Assembly (NCBI GenBank): GCA_963720735.1
Contig: CAVRGL010000009.1
Span: forward strand, 62,001 to 126,000
DNA length: 64,000 nt
Direction: 5' to 3'
Source of the DNA: JBBRHQ01 sp963720735
Lineage (GTDB): Bacteria; Actinomycetota; Thermoleophilia; Solirubrobacterales; 70-9
Shown here: positions 41,563-50,944 of the stretch, in pieces
Layout: every line of letters begins with the position of its first letter
How positions within the stretch are numbered: the first letter of the stretch is position 1
Position numbers and translations under genes: made by a program
The notes under the pieces: generated by a model
What the model was told of the DNA's origin: nothing
Databases searched by the model: none
What the model saw: the letters and a program-made list of their open reading frames with translations, nothing else

Positions 41563-42918
41563 CTAGAGCCCGTATTCCTCGAGCAGCTTCAGCCAGATCT
41601 CGCTACGGGTCGGGAACGGCGGGACCGAGTGCCAGAGGCGCTCCATCGGCACCTCGCCGACGACTGCGATCGTCGCCGCGTGGACCCACTCCGCCGTCTC
41701 CGGCCCGACGAAGGTCGCGCCGACCAGCACTCCGTTGTCCTCGTCGACGACCAGCCTGCTTGTTCCCGGCGCGTCCTTGCCGACAAAGCTGGCGCCGGCC
41801 GTGCCGGAGGTCTCCGAATCCACCGCGCGGGCATTGATCCCCGCCGCCTTCGCCGCCGCAAGCGTCTTCCCCGTGGCCCCGACCTGCGGGTCGGTGAAGG
41901 TCACCCGGGGCGAGCCGCGCAGGTCCTCGGTCGCGGCGACGTCCTCACCGAGGATGTGATCGGCGGCGATCCGCCCCTGGTACTTGCCCATATGGGTGAG
42001 CAGGGAGCGCCCGTTGACGTCGCCGACCGCGTAGAGCCAGCCGCTGCCGCCCACCCGCATCTGGTCGTCGACCTCGAGGTTGCCGTCGGGGTCGACCCCG
42101 ACCGTTTCCAACCCGATCTCCTTGGTTCGGGCCCTGCGGCCGACGGCGACCAGCAGCTCGTCCCCCCCGACCGTGCCCCCCTGTTCGAAATCCACCTCCA
42201 GGGAGCCGTCGCCCCGCACCGCGCTGACCTTCGCCCCGGCGCGGACCTCGACGCCCAAGCCGCGGAGCGACTCGGCGACCTGCTCCCCGGCGAAGGGCTC
42301 TTCGCGGGGAAGCAGCCGATCCTCTCCCTCGATCAGAACGACCTCGCTGCCGAGCAAGCGCCAGGCAAGCGCCAGCTCCGATCCCACCGGCCCTCCGCCG
42401 AGGACGATCAAACGCTCGGGGGCCTGCCGTGCCGTGGTCGCATCGCGGTTGTCCCAGGTGCCGACGTCATCGAGGCCGTCGATCAGCGGGATCGCGGCCT
42501 CAGAACCTGTGGCGACGACTACCGCCTGGGATGCCTCGTGCAGGTCCTCCCCGACTGCGACGCTTCGCTCGCCCTCCAGCCTCCCCCTGCCGCGCAGCAG
42601 CTCGATCCCCCGCTCCTCGAGCCATGGGAGCTGCGAGGAGTCGTCGCGATCGTGGATCACCTCGTCACGACGGTTCAGCACCGCCTCGACGTCGATCGAC
42701 CCGGAGAGGACCTCGCGCGCCCCGGGCACCCGGCGCACCTCGGCGATCAGCTCCCCGGGGCGCAGCAGCGCCTTGGACGGCATGCATGCGTAATAGGAGC
42801 ACTCGCCCCCGACCAGCTCGTCCTCGACCAAACCGACGCTGAGGCCGCCCGCGGCAAGCCGGCCCGCACAGACCTCGCCGGGCGCCCCGGCACCGATCAC
42901 GATCACGTCGAATTGCAT
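41563..42918 (-). CDS. Pyridine nucleotide-disulfide oxidoreductase (dihydrolipoyl dehydrogenase/mercuric reductase-like)
   Basis: 451 aa FAD/NAD(P) enzyme. FAD site VIVIGAGAPGEVCAGRLA; redox-active pair C-x4-C in GGECSYYACMPSKALLRP; NAD site LIVLGGGPVGSELALAW near 175; second FAD motif WLYAVGDVNG near 300; C-terminal dimer domain with SVPPFPTRSEIW. The Cys spacing is normal, but the canonical NxGCIPSK is YYACMPSK, as in the soluble reductases of this subgroup. Substrate unknown. AAGGAGAG precedes ATG 42918. A decayed copy of its 5' end is at 44061. Confidence 0.87.
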   Translation of the reverse strand: MQFDVIVIGAGAPGEVCAGRLAAGGLSVGLVEDELVGGECSYYACMPSKALLRPGELIAEVRRVPGAREVLSGSIDVEAVLNRRDEVIHDRDDSSQLPWLEERGIELLRGRGRLEGERSVAVGEDLHEASQAVVVATGSEAAIPLIDGLDDVGTWDNRDATTARQAPERLIVLGGGPVGSELALAWRLLGSEVVLIEGEDRLLPREEPFAGEQVAESLRGLGVEVRAGAKVSAVRGDGSLEVDFEQGGTVGGDELLVAVGRRARTKEIGLETVGVDPDGNLEVDDQMRVGGSGWLYAVGDVNGRSLLTHMGKYQGRIAADHILGEDVAATEDLRGSPRVTFTDPQVGATGKTLAAAKAAGINARAVDSETSGTAGASFVGKDAPGTSRLVVDEDNGVLVGATFVGPETAEWVHAATIAVVGEVPMERLWHSVPPFPTRSEIWLKLLEEYGL

Positions 42919-43025
42919 CTGCACTCTCCTTCCCGCGGCGCGCCTGTTCGAATCCTCGGGCGGCAGGTTGATCGGGCGGCAGGTTGAAGCAATGGCGCCG
43001 TGGTGGCGAATCGGGCGCCGGAATT

Positions 43026-43150
43026 TCAGGCCTCCTCGCTCTGCCGGCTTGCGTACTCGAGCAGAAGTGCGTGGACGAAGGCTTGCGGCAGGTGCCCTGC
43101 ATCTGACGCTGCGCGACGTCGAACTCCTCCGAGAGCAGACCCGGGGGTTC
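43026..43150 (-). pseudogene. GH15 C-terminal fragment
   Basis: Reads SEEFDVAQRQMQ and GHLPQAFVHALLLEYASRQ-S-E-E-A-stop after one frame adjustment. This is the catalytic-base/terminal block of GH15 enzymes (compare LFSEEIDPSDGSLLGNFPQA in the intact gene at 44656). The rest of the gene is missing. Confidence 0.55.
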
Positions 43151-43194
43151 GCAGGAGGCCCGGTTTCGCTCGAACCAGCGGGCGCCGCCGACCC

Positions 43195-43605
43195 GGTTCC
43201 CCTGTAGTCGTAGTCGGCGAGCAGCTCGCGGAAATCGCGCAGATAGTCACCCTTGCGCTCGGGCGGGACGGCGGCGTCCTCCCGGCCCTCGTAGTGGTCG
43301 CGGGCGCCCGGCCTGAAGGCGGTGGCGCCGAGCCCGGACTCGCGGATGTCCCAGAGCTTGTGCTCGTTGTCCATCTGGTCATAGAGGGTCATCTCGCGCA
43401 GACTCTTCTCGCCGCGCAGCGCCTTCGTGCACTCCCGGGCCTTTCTCGTCGGACCCCTCGACCGAGTCGCCCCCGAACTCGGCCAGCAGCCAGCCCTTGC
43501 CCTCGGGCAGCCCTAGGTCGGCGCCGTGCATGCCGAGGACCTTCATGTCCTCGACCAGGACGTCGTCGACGCCCACAAGGCCGGTCGGGGTAGGGTTGCG
43601 ACGGC
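43195..43605 (-). pseudogene. FAD-linked oxidase internal fragment
   Basis: Reads LPEGKGWLLAEFGGDSVEGS, then in the next frame HKLWDIRESGLGATAFRPGA and PERKGDYLRDFRELLADYDY, aligning with the middle of the intact oxidase at 46695 (GDGWLLVEFGG, EQRLWEIREAGLGATSY, EYLRRFSDLLDAYDY). Both ends are missing and one frame change is present. Confidence 0.65.
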
Positions 43606-43635
43606 GTCGCCCGTTCTCGCGGGCCGGCGGCCGCC

Positions 43636-44064
43636 TCAACTCCCCTTGATCCGGCGAGCCAGAAAGATCTCGACCCCCACCAGCATGAGGAAGGCGAGGG
43701 TCGCGGCGAACGAGCCGAGGAACCAGGAAGCCGTGCCGCCGAAGGCCTCGACCTCGGCCAGACAGACGCCCAGGCCGCCGCCGACGGAGAGAAAGCTGAT
43801 CGAGCTGCCGAGGGCGATCACGTCCGGACTCTCGCCGCTCGGCCGGTCCCTGAAGCCACGAGTCATGACCGCCTCGAGCAGCGCGAAGGAGACCAGCGCC
43901 CCCGCCGCAAAGAGGAAGATCTCACCGACCGAGGCGGAGCCCAGCTCCTCCGTGAGCAGGCCGAAGCTGGCAGTGATTGTGACTGAATAGCCGTAGGCGG
44001 TGGCATTATTTCGCAGCGCGGTCTGGGTCTCCTCGATCAGGCCCGGCTTGCCACCCTCGCTCAT
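43636..44064 (-). CDS. Four-helix membrane protein
   Basis: 142 aa with about four membrane helices (GEIFLFAAGALVSFALLEAV, VIALGSSISFLSVGGGLGV, ASWFLGSFAATLAFLMLVGV). Its ATG overlaps the stop of the decayed reductase fragment (ATGA, 44061-44064). No family recognised. Confidence 0.65.
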   Translation of the reverse strand: MSEGGKPGLIEETQTALRNNATAYGYSVTITASFGLLTEELGSASVGEIFLFAAGALVSFALLEAVMTRGFRDRPSGESPDVIALGSSISFLSVGGGLGVCLAEVEAFGGTASWFLGSFAATLAFLMLVGVEIFLARRIKGS

Positions 44065-44242
44065 AGGGCGAAGTCTTCGCCTGGGTCCGGACGTCCGCGG
44101 ATGCCGGGCACCCGTCGCACCTCGGCCAGCAGTTCCCCCGGCTCGGCCAGCAGTTCCCCCGGCCGAAGCTGTGCCTTGGAAGGCATGCACGCGCAATATT
44201 CGCCGGCGCTCCGGCTCTGATCACGATCACGTCGAACTGCAT
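44061..44242 (-). pseudogene. 5' fragment of a second disulfide oxidoreductase
   Basis: Starts MQFDVIVIRAGAP like the gene at 41563, then after a deletion and frame change reads CACMPSKAQLRPGELLAE, repeats PGELLAE once more, and ends VRRVPGIRG. The duplicated stretch is an exact 21-base tandem repeat (44122-44142 and 44143-44163). Clearly a decayed paralogue. Confidence 0.65.
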
Positions 44243-44278
44243 TCCCGCCGCTCCTTGGCGTTCGTCGCATGTTCGAGC

Positions 44279-44659
44279 CTAATCGATCGTGGCGGCACGG
44301 CCGCCACCGTCGGCGAGCATCCGGGCATGCAGCAGGCCGCCGAGGCAGAACCCCGCCGCGACCACCGCGTTCGCCAGAGCCACCCGCCGGCGGCTCCGAT
44401 CGGCGGCTCCGAATCCAACGGCGGTGAGGCCGTGGATGCCGTCGACCAAGGCGCCGGCCAGGACCAGGCGGCGATCCGCGCGGAAGCCGACCAGGACCGC
44501 CTCGGCGAGATGCCTGGCTCCGAGCATCCGCGCGACCAGAATGGCCCGGCGGTCCCTGGCGGCCCCCACGGTCGCGAGGATCGGGCCCGGATAGAGGAGC
44601 AGGGCCCCGCCGAAGGCGAGCCTGGCGAGGGCGGTGGGGTGAGGCGGCTCGCTGATCAG
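44279..44659 (-). CDS. Small membrane protein downstream of GH15
   Basis: 126 aa, about four hydrophobic segments (LARLAFGGALLLYPGPILAT, RLVLAGALVDGIHGLTAVG, ANAVVAAGFCLGGLL). No good ATG or GTG; CTG 44659 overlaps the GH15 stop as CTGA in the same way that ATGA joins its neighbours, so CTG may be the start. Function unknown. Confidence 0.5.
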   Translation of the reverse strand: MISEPPHPTALARLAFGGALLLYPGPILATVGAARDRRAILVARMLGARHLAEAVLVGFRADRRLVLAGALVDGIHGLTAVGFGAADRSRRRVALANAVVAAGFCLGGLLHARMLADGGGRAATID

Positions 44660-46488
44660 CCCGCCTCCGCCGGATCGGACGGCTTCCCCTCGGTCCCGCC
44701 GGCAAGGTGGGCGGCCGCCGTAATCAGCGAAAGGTGGCTGAGCGCCTGCGGGAAATTGCCGAGCAGAGAGCCGTCGGAGGGGTCGATCTCCTCCGAGAAT
44801 AGGCCCAAGTCGTTGGAGCGTTCGACCATTTCCTCCATCATCGCCGCCGCCCGCTCGCGATCGCCCAGCCGCGCCAGCGCCTCGATCAGCCAATAGGAAC
44901 AGGCGACAAAGGCGCCCTCTCTTTCCCGCATCTCCCAGAACCGGTAGATCAGTGGCGAGCCTTCGATCGGGCAGAGCCGCTCGAGCATCCGCTCGACCAT
45001 CGCCCGCAGCCGCTGCGGATGCGGATAGCCCACCCGCGTCGCCAGGAGCATGTCGGTATCGAGTGAGCCCGAGCCTGGGTATTGCTCATAGGCTCCGAGC
45101 TCATCCGACCAGCAGCGCTCCTCGATGTAGCGCTCGACCGCAGCGGCTTCCCGACGCCAGAGGTCGAGGCGGCGCGCGTCGGCCGGGACTTCGCCCCGGG
45201 CCGCAAGCTCCAGGATCCGCCTCAGGGCGAGCCACACCGACAGCTTCCCCTGCGTGTAGTGACGGGTTTGCGGCAGCTCCCACATTCCCGAGTCCTCGCA
45301 GCCCCAGATGCCGGCGGCATGATCGGCGACCCTCGCCAACAGCTCGCCGCTGCTGGGGTCGAGTGAGCCGCCGTCCGCGACGAAGAGGTATGCGGTCTGC
45401 ATCGTGTCGCCGTAGCCACCGAGCTGCAGCTGCCCGGCGGCGGAGTTTCCGGCCTGGACGGGCCGCGAGTCCAAATAGCCGCGAAGTTCGGGTTTCTCGA
45501 CCTCGTCGCCAGGGCGCGAGCCGTCGAGCCCGTAGAGGACGTCCACCTTCGGATCGCTGCCCGCGATCGCGCCGAGCAACCAGGCGAGCGAGGCATGGAC
45601 CTGGTTTCGGTAACCCAGGTTGAGCATCGCGTCAAGCGTGAAGCAGCCATCGCGCACCCAGCAGAAGCGGTAGTCGTAGTTCCGATCCCCGCCGATCCGC
45701 TCGGGCAGCGAGCTGGTCGGAGCGGCGACGATTCCCCCGGTCGGGGCGTGGACGAGCGCCGCGAGAGTGAGGGCGCTGCGGAGAACCGCTTCGCGCCAGG
45801 GGCCCTGGTAGCTGCAACGCTTCGACCAGGCGTTCCAGTACTCGCGAGTCTCCTCGAGGCGGCGCTCGATCTCCCCCCGGGAGAAGCGTGCGATCGGGCC
45901 GCGGTCGAAGGCGGTCAGGGCGAGGATGGCACTCTGCCCATCACCCAGCTGGATTCTCCCCTCCGCGTCGGGCCCGCGCAGGTACGGCCCGGGGCAGCCC
46001 CAGGACTGCAGCAGCAGCCCCAGCGCATCGCGGCGAAAGACGACGCCCTCCTCGCCGCCGAACGGTTCGCACCCCGCCTGCTCCCAGCCGAACCGAGGCG
46101 CCACCCGATAGGCAAGCTCGGTCTCTCCGGAGACGCATTCGCATCGGCGAACGAGCTCACGCCAGCGCCCGGAGCCAGTGGCGGCGACGGTCAGCGCATC
46201 GGTGACCCGGACGACGCCGCCATCGGTGTAGTAGGTGGTCTCGATCACGTTGGTCCGCGGTAGGTAGCGGCGCTCGCACTCGTGCACCGCAGTGGGTGCG
46301 AGGCGGAAGGACCCGCCACGCTGCGGGTCCAACAGCGCGGCGAACACCGGTGGATCGGAGAACGTCGGCAGGCAGAGCCAGTCGATCGCGCCGTCAAGGC
46401 TAAGGAGCGCGACCGTGTGCTCGTCGCCGAGCAGACCGTAGTCCCCGATCGGCGCGAAGCCCCCCACCCGTTCCGGCCGGCGGCGCAC
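44656..46488 (-). CDS. GH15 glucoamylase/trehalase-family glycoside hydrolase
   Basis: 610 aa, no signal peptide, so cytoplasmic. N-terminal beta domain (IGDYGLLGDEHTVALLSLDG, DWLCLPTFSDPPVFAALLD) and (alpha/alpha)6 barrel (NYDYRFCWVRDGCFTLDAML). General acid Glu in DSGMWELPQ near 405 and base Glu in LGLFSEEIDP near 570. This type cleaves trehalose, glucosyl oligosaccharides or isomaltosides. GTG 46488 follows TAGGCT by six bases, whose TAG is the stop of the zinc-ribbon gene. A fragment of a second GH15 lies at 43026. Confidence 0.88.
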   Translation of the reverse strand: MRRRPERVGGFAPIGDYGLLGDEHTVALLSLDGAIDWLCLPTFSDPPVFAALLDPQRGGSFRLAPTAVHECERRYLPRTNVIETTYYTDGGVVRVTDALTVAATGSGRWRELVRRCECVSGETELAYRVAPRFGWEQAGCEPFGGEEGVVFRRDALGLLLQSWGCPGPYLRGPDAEGRIQLGDGQSAILALTAFDRGPIARFSRGEIERRLEETREYWNAWSKRCSYQGPWREAVLRSALTLAALVHAPTGGIVAAPTSSLPERIGGDRNYDYRFCWVRDGCFTLDAMLNLGYRNQVHASLAWLLGAIAGSDPKVDVLYGLDGSRPGDEVEKPELRGYLDSRPVQAGNSAAGQLQLGGYGDTMQTAYLFVADGGSLDPSSGELLARVADHAAGIWGCEDSGMWELPQTRHYTQGKLSVWLALRRILELAARGEVPADARRLDLWRREAAAVERYIEERCWSDELGAYEQYPGSGSLDTDMLLATRVGYPHPQRLRAMVERMLERLCPIEGSPLIYRFWEMREREGAFVACSYWLIEALARLGDRERAAAMMEEMVERSNDLGLFSEEIDPSDGSLLGNFPQALSHLSLITAAAHLAGGTEGKPSDPAEAG

Positions 46489-46497
46489 CGCCCCAGC

Positions 46498-46698
46498 CTA
46501 GGCGCCAAGCGAGCGGAGCATCCCGCCGCCCTTTGACGATCTCCACTCCTGGCCCTGGCAGGCGGGGCAGACCGGGAGGTTCGTGACGGACCCTTCGGGC
46601 ACCCTGTGAGCGGTACGGCAGCGGATGCATTCGTACTCACCGAAGGTCACGGTTTCGCCCGCAAGGAAGGGCCCATCCCGCATGTAAGGCACCTTCAT
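46498..46698 (-). CDS. Small zinc-ribbon protein
   Basis: 66 aa: FGEYECIRCRTAHRVPEG and VCPACQGQEW give two C-x2-C knuckles of a zinc ribbon. It overlaps the oxidase stop (ATGA, 46695-46698). Usually such proteins are rubredoxin-like or regulatory; function here unknown. Confidence 0.7.
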   Translation of the reverse strand: MKVPYMRDGPFLAGETVTFGEYECIRCRTAHRVPEGSVTNLPVCPACQGQEWRSSKGGGMLRSLGA

Positions 46699-49600
46699 CG
46701 CGACCTCGCAAGCGTGGCGACCCCTACCGCCGCCGCCACCGCCCCCGCCGCTATCAGGGGTCCCCGCGCTCCGCCACCATCCAGCACGACGTCGGGATAG
46801 GCCCGTTCCGGACACCCGTCGGAGGGCCCGGCGCCCCCGGCCTCGAGCGCCATCTTGACCACCTGGGCGGTGTGCAGGGGGCGCCGATCCGTCAGCTCGG
46901 CGACCTGGGTCTTGCAGGAGAAGCCGTCGGCGATCACGATCGTCTCCTTCGGAACATCGCGCACCCGCGGCATCAGTCGTCGCTCGCCGATCTGGCGGGA
47001 GATCTCGTCGTGGCTGCGCTCGAAGCCGAAGGACCCGGCGAGGCCGCAGCAGCCGGAGTCGAGGATCTCGAATCGCAGGCCGAGGCGTCGGTAGAGCTCG
47101 GACTCGGCGCTCATCCCCATCACTGCCTGCTGGTGGCAGTGACCGTGCACGATTGCCTCGCGCTCGAGGCGCGGCGGGTCCCATTCGGGCGCGTGCCGCT
47201 GAAGGAACTCCGCCAGCGTCAGGGTCTGCAACGAGAGGCGCTTGGCACTTTCTGAGTGCGGCATCAGCCCGGGCAGCTCGTCGCGGAAGGACGCGACACA
47301 GCTCGGCTCGATTCCCACCACCGGTACGCCGGCGACGATATGCGGCTGCAGAGCATCGAGCATCCGCTCCCAGAAGCGCTTTGCGGTTTCGAGCATCCCG
47401 TAGTCGTAGAGCGGCCGCCCGCAGCAGAGCGGCGGCTCGGGAACGACCACCCGATGGCCGGTGTCCTCGAGGACCTCAACCGCGGCCTTCATCGGCTCGG
47501 GGTGCAGGAAGTTGTTGAAGGTGTCGGGGAAGAGGACCACCGGCGGGCCGTCCGGGTTGACGGTGCCGCGCTTCGCGAACCAGCTCTTGAAGGTCTCGTG
47601 GGCAAACGGCGGCATCGCCCGTTTCACCGCCAGTCCGCCGGCGCGCTTGACGAGCGCCGATACCCCGGGAGTCTGGGTCAGCGTGTTGGCGAGGCGGGGC
47701 ATCCGCGCCGCGATCCGGGCGTGGAACATGATCAGCCCCATCGAGTAGGCGGGGATGGGCCGGAGGCGGTGGCGATAGTGGTGGGATAGGAACTCGGCCT
47801 TGTAGGTGGCCATGTCGACGCTGACCGGGCACTCGCCCTTGCAGCCCTTGCAGGAGAGGCAGAGGTCGAGCGCACCCTCGACCTCGGAGGAGCGAAAGCC
47901 GTCGGTGATCGTCCGACCCTCCAGCATCTCGTAGAGGATCCGCGCCCGCCCCCTGGTCGAGTGCTCCTCGTCGAGGGTCGCCATGTAACTCGGGCACATC
48001 GTCCCGCTGTCGGTCTCGCGGCACTTGCCGGCTCCGACGCAGCGCAGCGCCGCGTGGGCGAAGCTTCCCCCGTCCTCGCCGTAGGCGAAATGGGTATCGA
48101 CCTCGGGCGGGTCGTAACCCGCGCCCAGCTTCATGTTGGAGACGATCGGATAAGGGTCGACGACCTTGTGCGGGTTCATCCGGTTCCCCGGGTCCCAGAT
48201 CCGCTTCATCTCGCGGAACGCGTCGAGCAGCTCCGAGCCGTACATCTTCTCCAGCAGCTCGGCGCGCTGCTGCCCGTCGCCGTGCTCGCCGGAGAGCGAG
48301 CCTCCGTAGCCGACCACCAGCTCGGCCGCCTCGTCGAGGAACCGCCGCCAGTCGCGCAGCCCTCCCGCCGTGCGGAGGTCGAAGTTGATCCGGCAGTGCA
48401 CGCAGCCGTCGCCGAAGTGCCCGTAGAGCGCAGCGCGATAGTCGTAGGCGTCGAGCAGGTCGCTGAAGCGGCGCAGGTATTCGCCCAGGTGCTGCGGCGG
48501 CACGGCAGCGTCCTCCCAGCCCGGCCAGTGGTCGCGCTCCATCGGGACGTATGAGGTCGCCCCGAGCCCCGCCTCGCGGATCTCCCATAGCCTCTGCTCC
48601 TCGCCGACGTCGTCGAAGAGCTTGATCTCCGGGGTGCTCGAGCCCTTGCGCAGCGCCTCGATGCAGCCACGCGCATGCTCGTGGGATTCCTCACGGGTCT
48701 GGCCGCCGAACTCGACCAAGAGCCAACCATCCCCGTCGGGCAGCATCGGCACCTCGGCCGAATGCGACCCCTTGACCAACATGTCCTCGATCAGCCGGCG
48801 GTCGATTCCCTCCAGTCCGGTCGGGCCGAATTCGAGGATCTCTGGGACGTGATCGGCCGCGAGGTGGATATGCGGATATCCGAGGACCAGCAGGGAGCGC
48901 ACCGGTGGCGAAGGGACGAGGCGCACCGTCGCCTCGAGAACCGCCGCCAGCGTCCCTTCGGACCCGACCAGCGCCCTGGCGACGTTGAAACCGTGCTCGG
49001 GCAGCAGCTCATCGAGGTTGTAGCCCGAGACTCGCCGCGGAATGTCGGGGAAACGCTCGCGGACCAGCTCGGCGTAGCGGTCGCGCAGCTCCCGCATGCC
49101 CTCGTAGATCTCGCCGCGGCGACCGCCGCGGGCGATGATCTCGGCCAGCTCCTCCTCCGAGGTCGGCCCGACCCGCATTCGCAGGCCCTCATAGGTGAGG
49201 ACCTCGAGCTCCTCGACATTGTCAGCGGTGCGCCCGGCCATGATCGAGTGAACGCCGCAGGAGTTGTTGCCGATCATGCCGCCGAAGGTCGCGTAGGCGT
49301 GTGTCGAGGTGTCCGGCGCGAAGGTGAGGTTGTGCTCGGCCTCGGTCCGGTTCGAGAGCTGGTCTCGGATCACTCCGGGCTCGACCCGGGCGATCCGCCG
49401 CTCGGGATCGACCTCGATGATCTCGCGCAGGTACTTGGAGTAGTCGATCACCACCGCGACGTTGGTCGTCTCCCCCGAGAGGCTTGTGGCGCAGCCGCGT
49501 GAGAGCACCGGGGCGCCGTGGTCGCGACAGACAGCCATCGCCGCAACCACATCATCGGTGCTGCGAGGAACGACGACCCCGATCGGCGGCTGGCGGTAGT

Positions 49601-49835
49601 TCGAACTGTCATGAGAGTAGGCCGCCCTGCTGCCGGCGTCGAAGCGAACCTCTCCGCGGACCGCGTCGCGAAGCGCCCCCTCGAGCCTCTGCCCATCGAT
49701 CCGGTCGATGCCCGCCGGGGCGAGCGTCTCGTGGCCTCCCCCGGAGTCGACGGCGTCATCTGCGCTCACCCCGTGCTGGGCGCGCCACCGAGCCACTGCC
49801 GGATGGGTCCAACCGCGATGCTCGGCGGTGCTCAT
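46695..49835 (-). CDS. GlcD-GlcF-like fused FAD/Fe-S 2-hydroxyacid dehydrogenase
   Basis: 1046 aa. Domain order: FAD-binding (about 60-230: VVPRSTDDVVAAMAVCRDHG, GGMIGNNSCGVHSIM), FAD-oxidase C-terminal (240-540: YRAALYGHFGDGCVHCRINF), two 4Fe-4S motifs (CVGAGKC...MCPSY and CLSCKGCKGECP), then the cysteine-rich CCG domain (PLCCGRPLYDYG, DSGCCGLAGSFGF). This resembles D-lactate, glycolate or D-2-hydroxyglutarate dehydrogenases that pass electrons to the respiratory chain. A C-terminal hydrophobic helix may anchor it. Overlaps both neighbours by ATGA. A broken second copy is at 43195. Confidence 0.9.
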   Translation of the reverse strand: MSTAEHRGWTHPAVARWRAQHGVSADDAVDSGGGHETLAPAGIDRIDGQRLEGALRDAVRGEVRFDAGSRAAYSHDSSNYRQPPIGVVVPRSTDDVVAAMAVCRDHGAPVLSRGCATSLSGETTNVAVVIDYSKYLREIIEVDPERRIARVEPGVIRDQLSNRTEAEHNLTFAPDTSTHAYATFGGMIGNNSCGVHSIMAGRTADNVEELEVLTYEGLRMRVGPTSEEELAEIIARGGRRGEIYEGMRELRDRYAELVRERFPDIPRRVSGYNLDELLPEHGFNVARALVGSEGTLAAVLEATVRLVPSPPVRSLLVLGYPHIHLAADHVPEILEFGPTGLEGIDRRLIEDMLVKGSHSAEVPMLPDGDGWLLVEFGGQTREESHEHARGCIEALRKGSSTPEIKLFDDVGEEQRLWEIREAGLGATSYVPMERDHWPGWEDAAVPPQHLGEYLRRFSDLLDAYDYRAALYGHFGDGCVHCRINFDLRTAGGLRDWRRFLDEAAELVVGYGGSLSGEHGDGQQRAELLEKMYGSELLDAFREMKRIWDPGNRMNPHKVVDPYPIVSNMKLGAGYDPPEVDTHFAYGEDGGSFAHAALRCVGAGKCRETDSGTMCPSYMATLDEEHSTRGRARILYEMLEGRTITDGFRSSEVEGALDLCLSCKGCKGECPVSVDMATYKAEFLSHHYRHRLRPIPAYSMGLIMFHARIAARMPRLANTLTQTPGVSALVKRAGGLAVKRAMPPFAHETFKSWFAKRGTVNPDGPPVVLFPDTFNNFLHPEPMKAAVEVLEDTGHRVVVPEPPLCCGRPLYDYGMLETAKRFWERMLDALQPHIVAGVPVVGIEPSCVASFRDELPGLMPHSESAKRLSLQTLTLAEFLQRHAPEWDPPRLEREAIVHGHCHQQAVMGMSAESELYRRLGLRFEILDSGCCGLAGSFGFERSHDEISRQIGERRLMPRVRDVPKETIVIADGFSCKTQVAELTDRRPLHTAQVVKMALEAGGAGPSDGCPERAYPDVVLDGGGARGPLIAAGAVAAAVGVATLARSR

Positions 49836-50944
49836 GCGGCGAAGCGCCCTGCCTCGTCCCGATCCAGTTGGAGCCCGTGGCCGGGGCGGGAGGACTCGGG
49901 ACGCAGGGCACCTCCCTGCGGGTCGAGGACCCCCGCAAAGATCTTTCTCTCGATCCTCACGTGGTCGTGGAAATATTCGAGGTGGGCGAGCGTCTCGATC
50001 GCGCAGCAGGCATGGGCTGAGACGGCCGGAGCGCAATGGGCGGAGAACGGCAGGTTGCGGGCCTTGGCAAAGGCTCCGGCGCGGAGGAAATTCGTGATCC
50101 CGCCGCAGCGCGTGACGTCGGCCTGGAGGATGTCCACGCAGCCGGCCAGCTCGGCCAGCTGGGGGAGGTCCCACTCGTACTCCCCGGCCGCGATCGACAT
50201 CCCCGCCGGCCCGTGCTCGCGCAGAAAGAGGAGACCCTCGCGGTCTTCCGAGGAGACCGGCTCCTCCAGATAGGAGACGCCGAATTCCGCGTAGCGCTCG
50301 GCCCATTGCAGCGCCTGTTTGCGAGAGAAGGCCCCGTTGGCATCGACGAAGAGCTCCGTATCGGGGCCAATCACCTCCCTGCAGAGCGCCAGGCGAGCGG
50401 GGTCGGACTCCGGCTCCCGGCCGACCTTGATCTTGACCCGCGGGATCTCGGCGTCGACCCACCCGCTCAGCTGCTCGCGGAGGCGCTCGGGAGAGTAGGA
50501 GGTGAATCCCCCGCTGCCGTAGATCGGCGCCTCGGCGTGAAAACGAGGCAGCGCATCGGCCAGGCAGACTCCGAGCAGCCTCGCCTTCAGATCCCAGAGA
50601 GCGATGTCGACTGCGGAGATCGCCATCGCGCCTACCCCGGGCCGGCCGGCGTTGCGCAGCTCCCGCTGCATCCTCAGCCAAGTGGCGGGCGGTTTGAGCG
50701 CGTCAGAGCCCTCGACAAGCCCGGCCAGCTTCGAGGCGATCAGGGTGCCGACGGCGGACTCCCCGTAGGTATAGCCAATTCCGGTGCGTCCGTCCGCACT
50801 GACCTCGACGACGATCATCGTGGTCGAATCCCAGCGCAGAGTTCCGTCCGACTCCGGGGCATCGGTGGGAAACGCGTAGACGCCCAGATCGAGGCTCTCG
50901 ACCTTGCTCTCGATCCCCTGCTGCGCCACTGCCGTTCCGCTCAA
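49832..50944 (-). CDS. Enolase-superfamily (mandelate racemase/muconate cycloisomerase) enzyme
   Basis: 370 aa. Capping domain then a TIM barrel with the K-x-K acid/base (VKIKVGRE), metal ligands FVDANGAFS, YLEEPVSS and AAGEYEWD, and the second base region SAHCAPAVSAH. Active-site residues are complete. Probably a sugar-acid dehydratase or racemase; substrate cannot be fixed. TTG 50944 overlaps the upstream stop as TTGA; GTG 50929 is an alternative. Confidence 0.85.
   Translation of the reverse strand: MSGTAVAQQGIESKVESLDLGVYAFPTDAPESDGTLRWDSTTMIVVEVSADGRTGIGYTYGESAVGTLIASKLAGLVEGSDALKPPATWLRMQRELRNAGRPGVGAMAISAVDIALWDLKARLLGVCLADALPRFHAEAPIYGSGGFTSYSPERLREQLSGWVDAEIPRVKIKVGREPESDPARLALCREVIGPDTELFVDANGAFSRKQALQWAERYAEFGVSYLEEPVSSEDREGLLFLREHGPAGMSIAAGEYEWDLPQLAELAGCVDILQADVTRCGGITNFLRAGAFAKARNLPFSAHCAPAVSAHACCAIETLAHLEYFHDHVRIERKIFAGVLDPQGGALRPESSRPGHGLQLDRDEAGRFAA

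Noticed and set aside
49835..50681. N-terminal extension of the oxidase frame to 1328 residues
   Set aside because: The extension overlaps the enolase-family gene on the same strand in another frame; the ATGA joint at 49832-49835 and the normal N-terminus give 49835 as the start.
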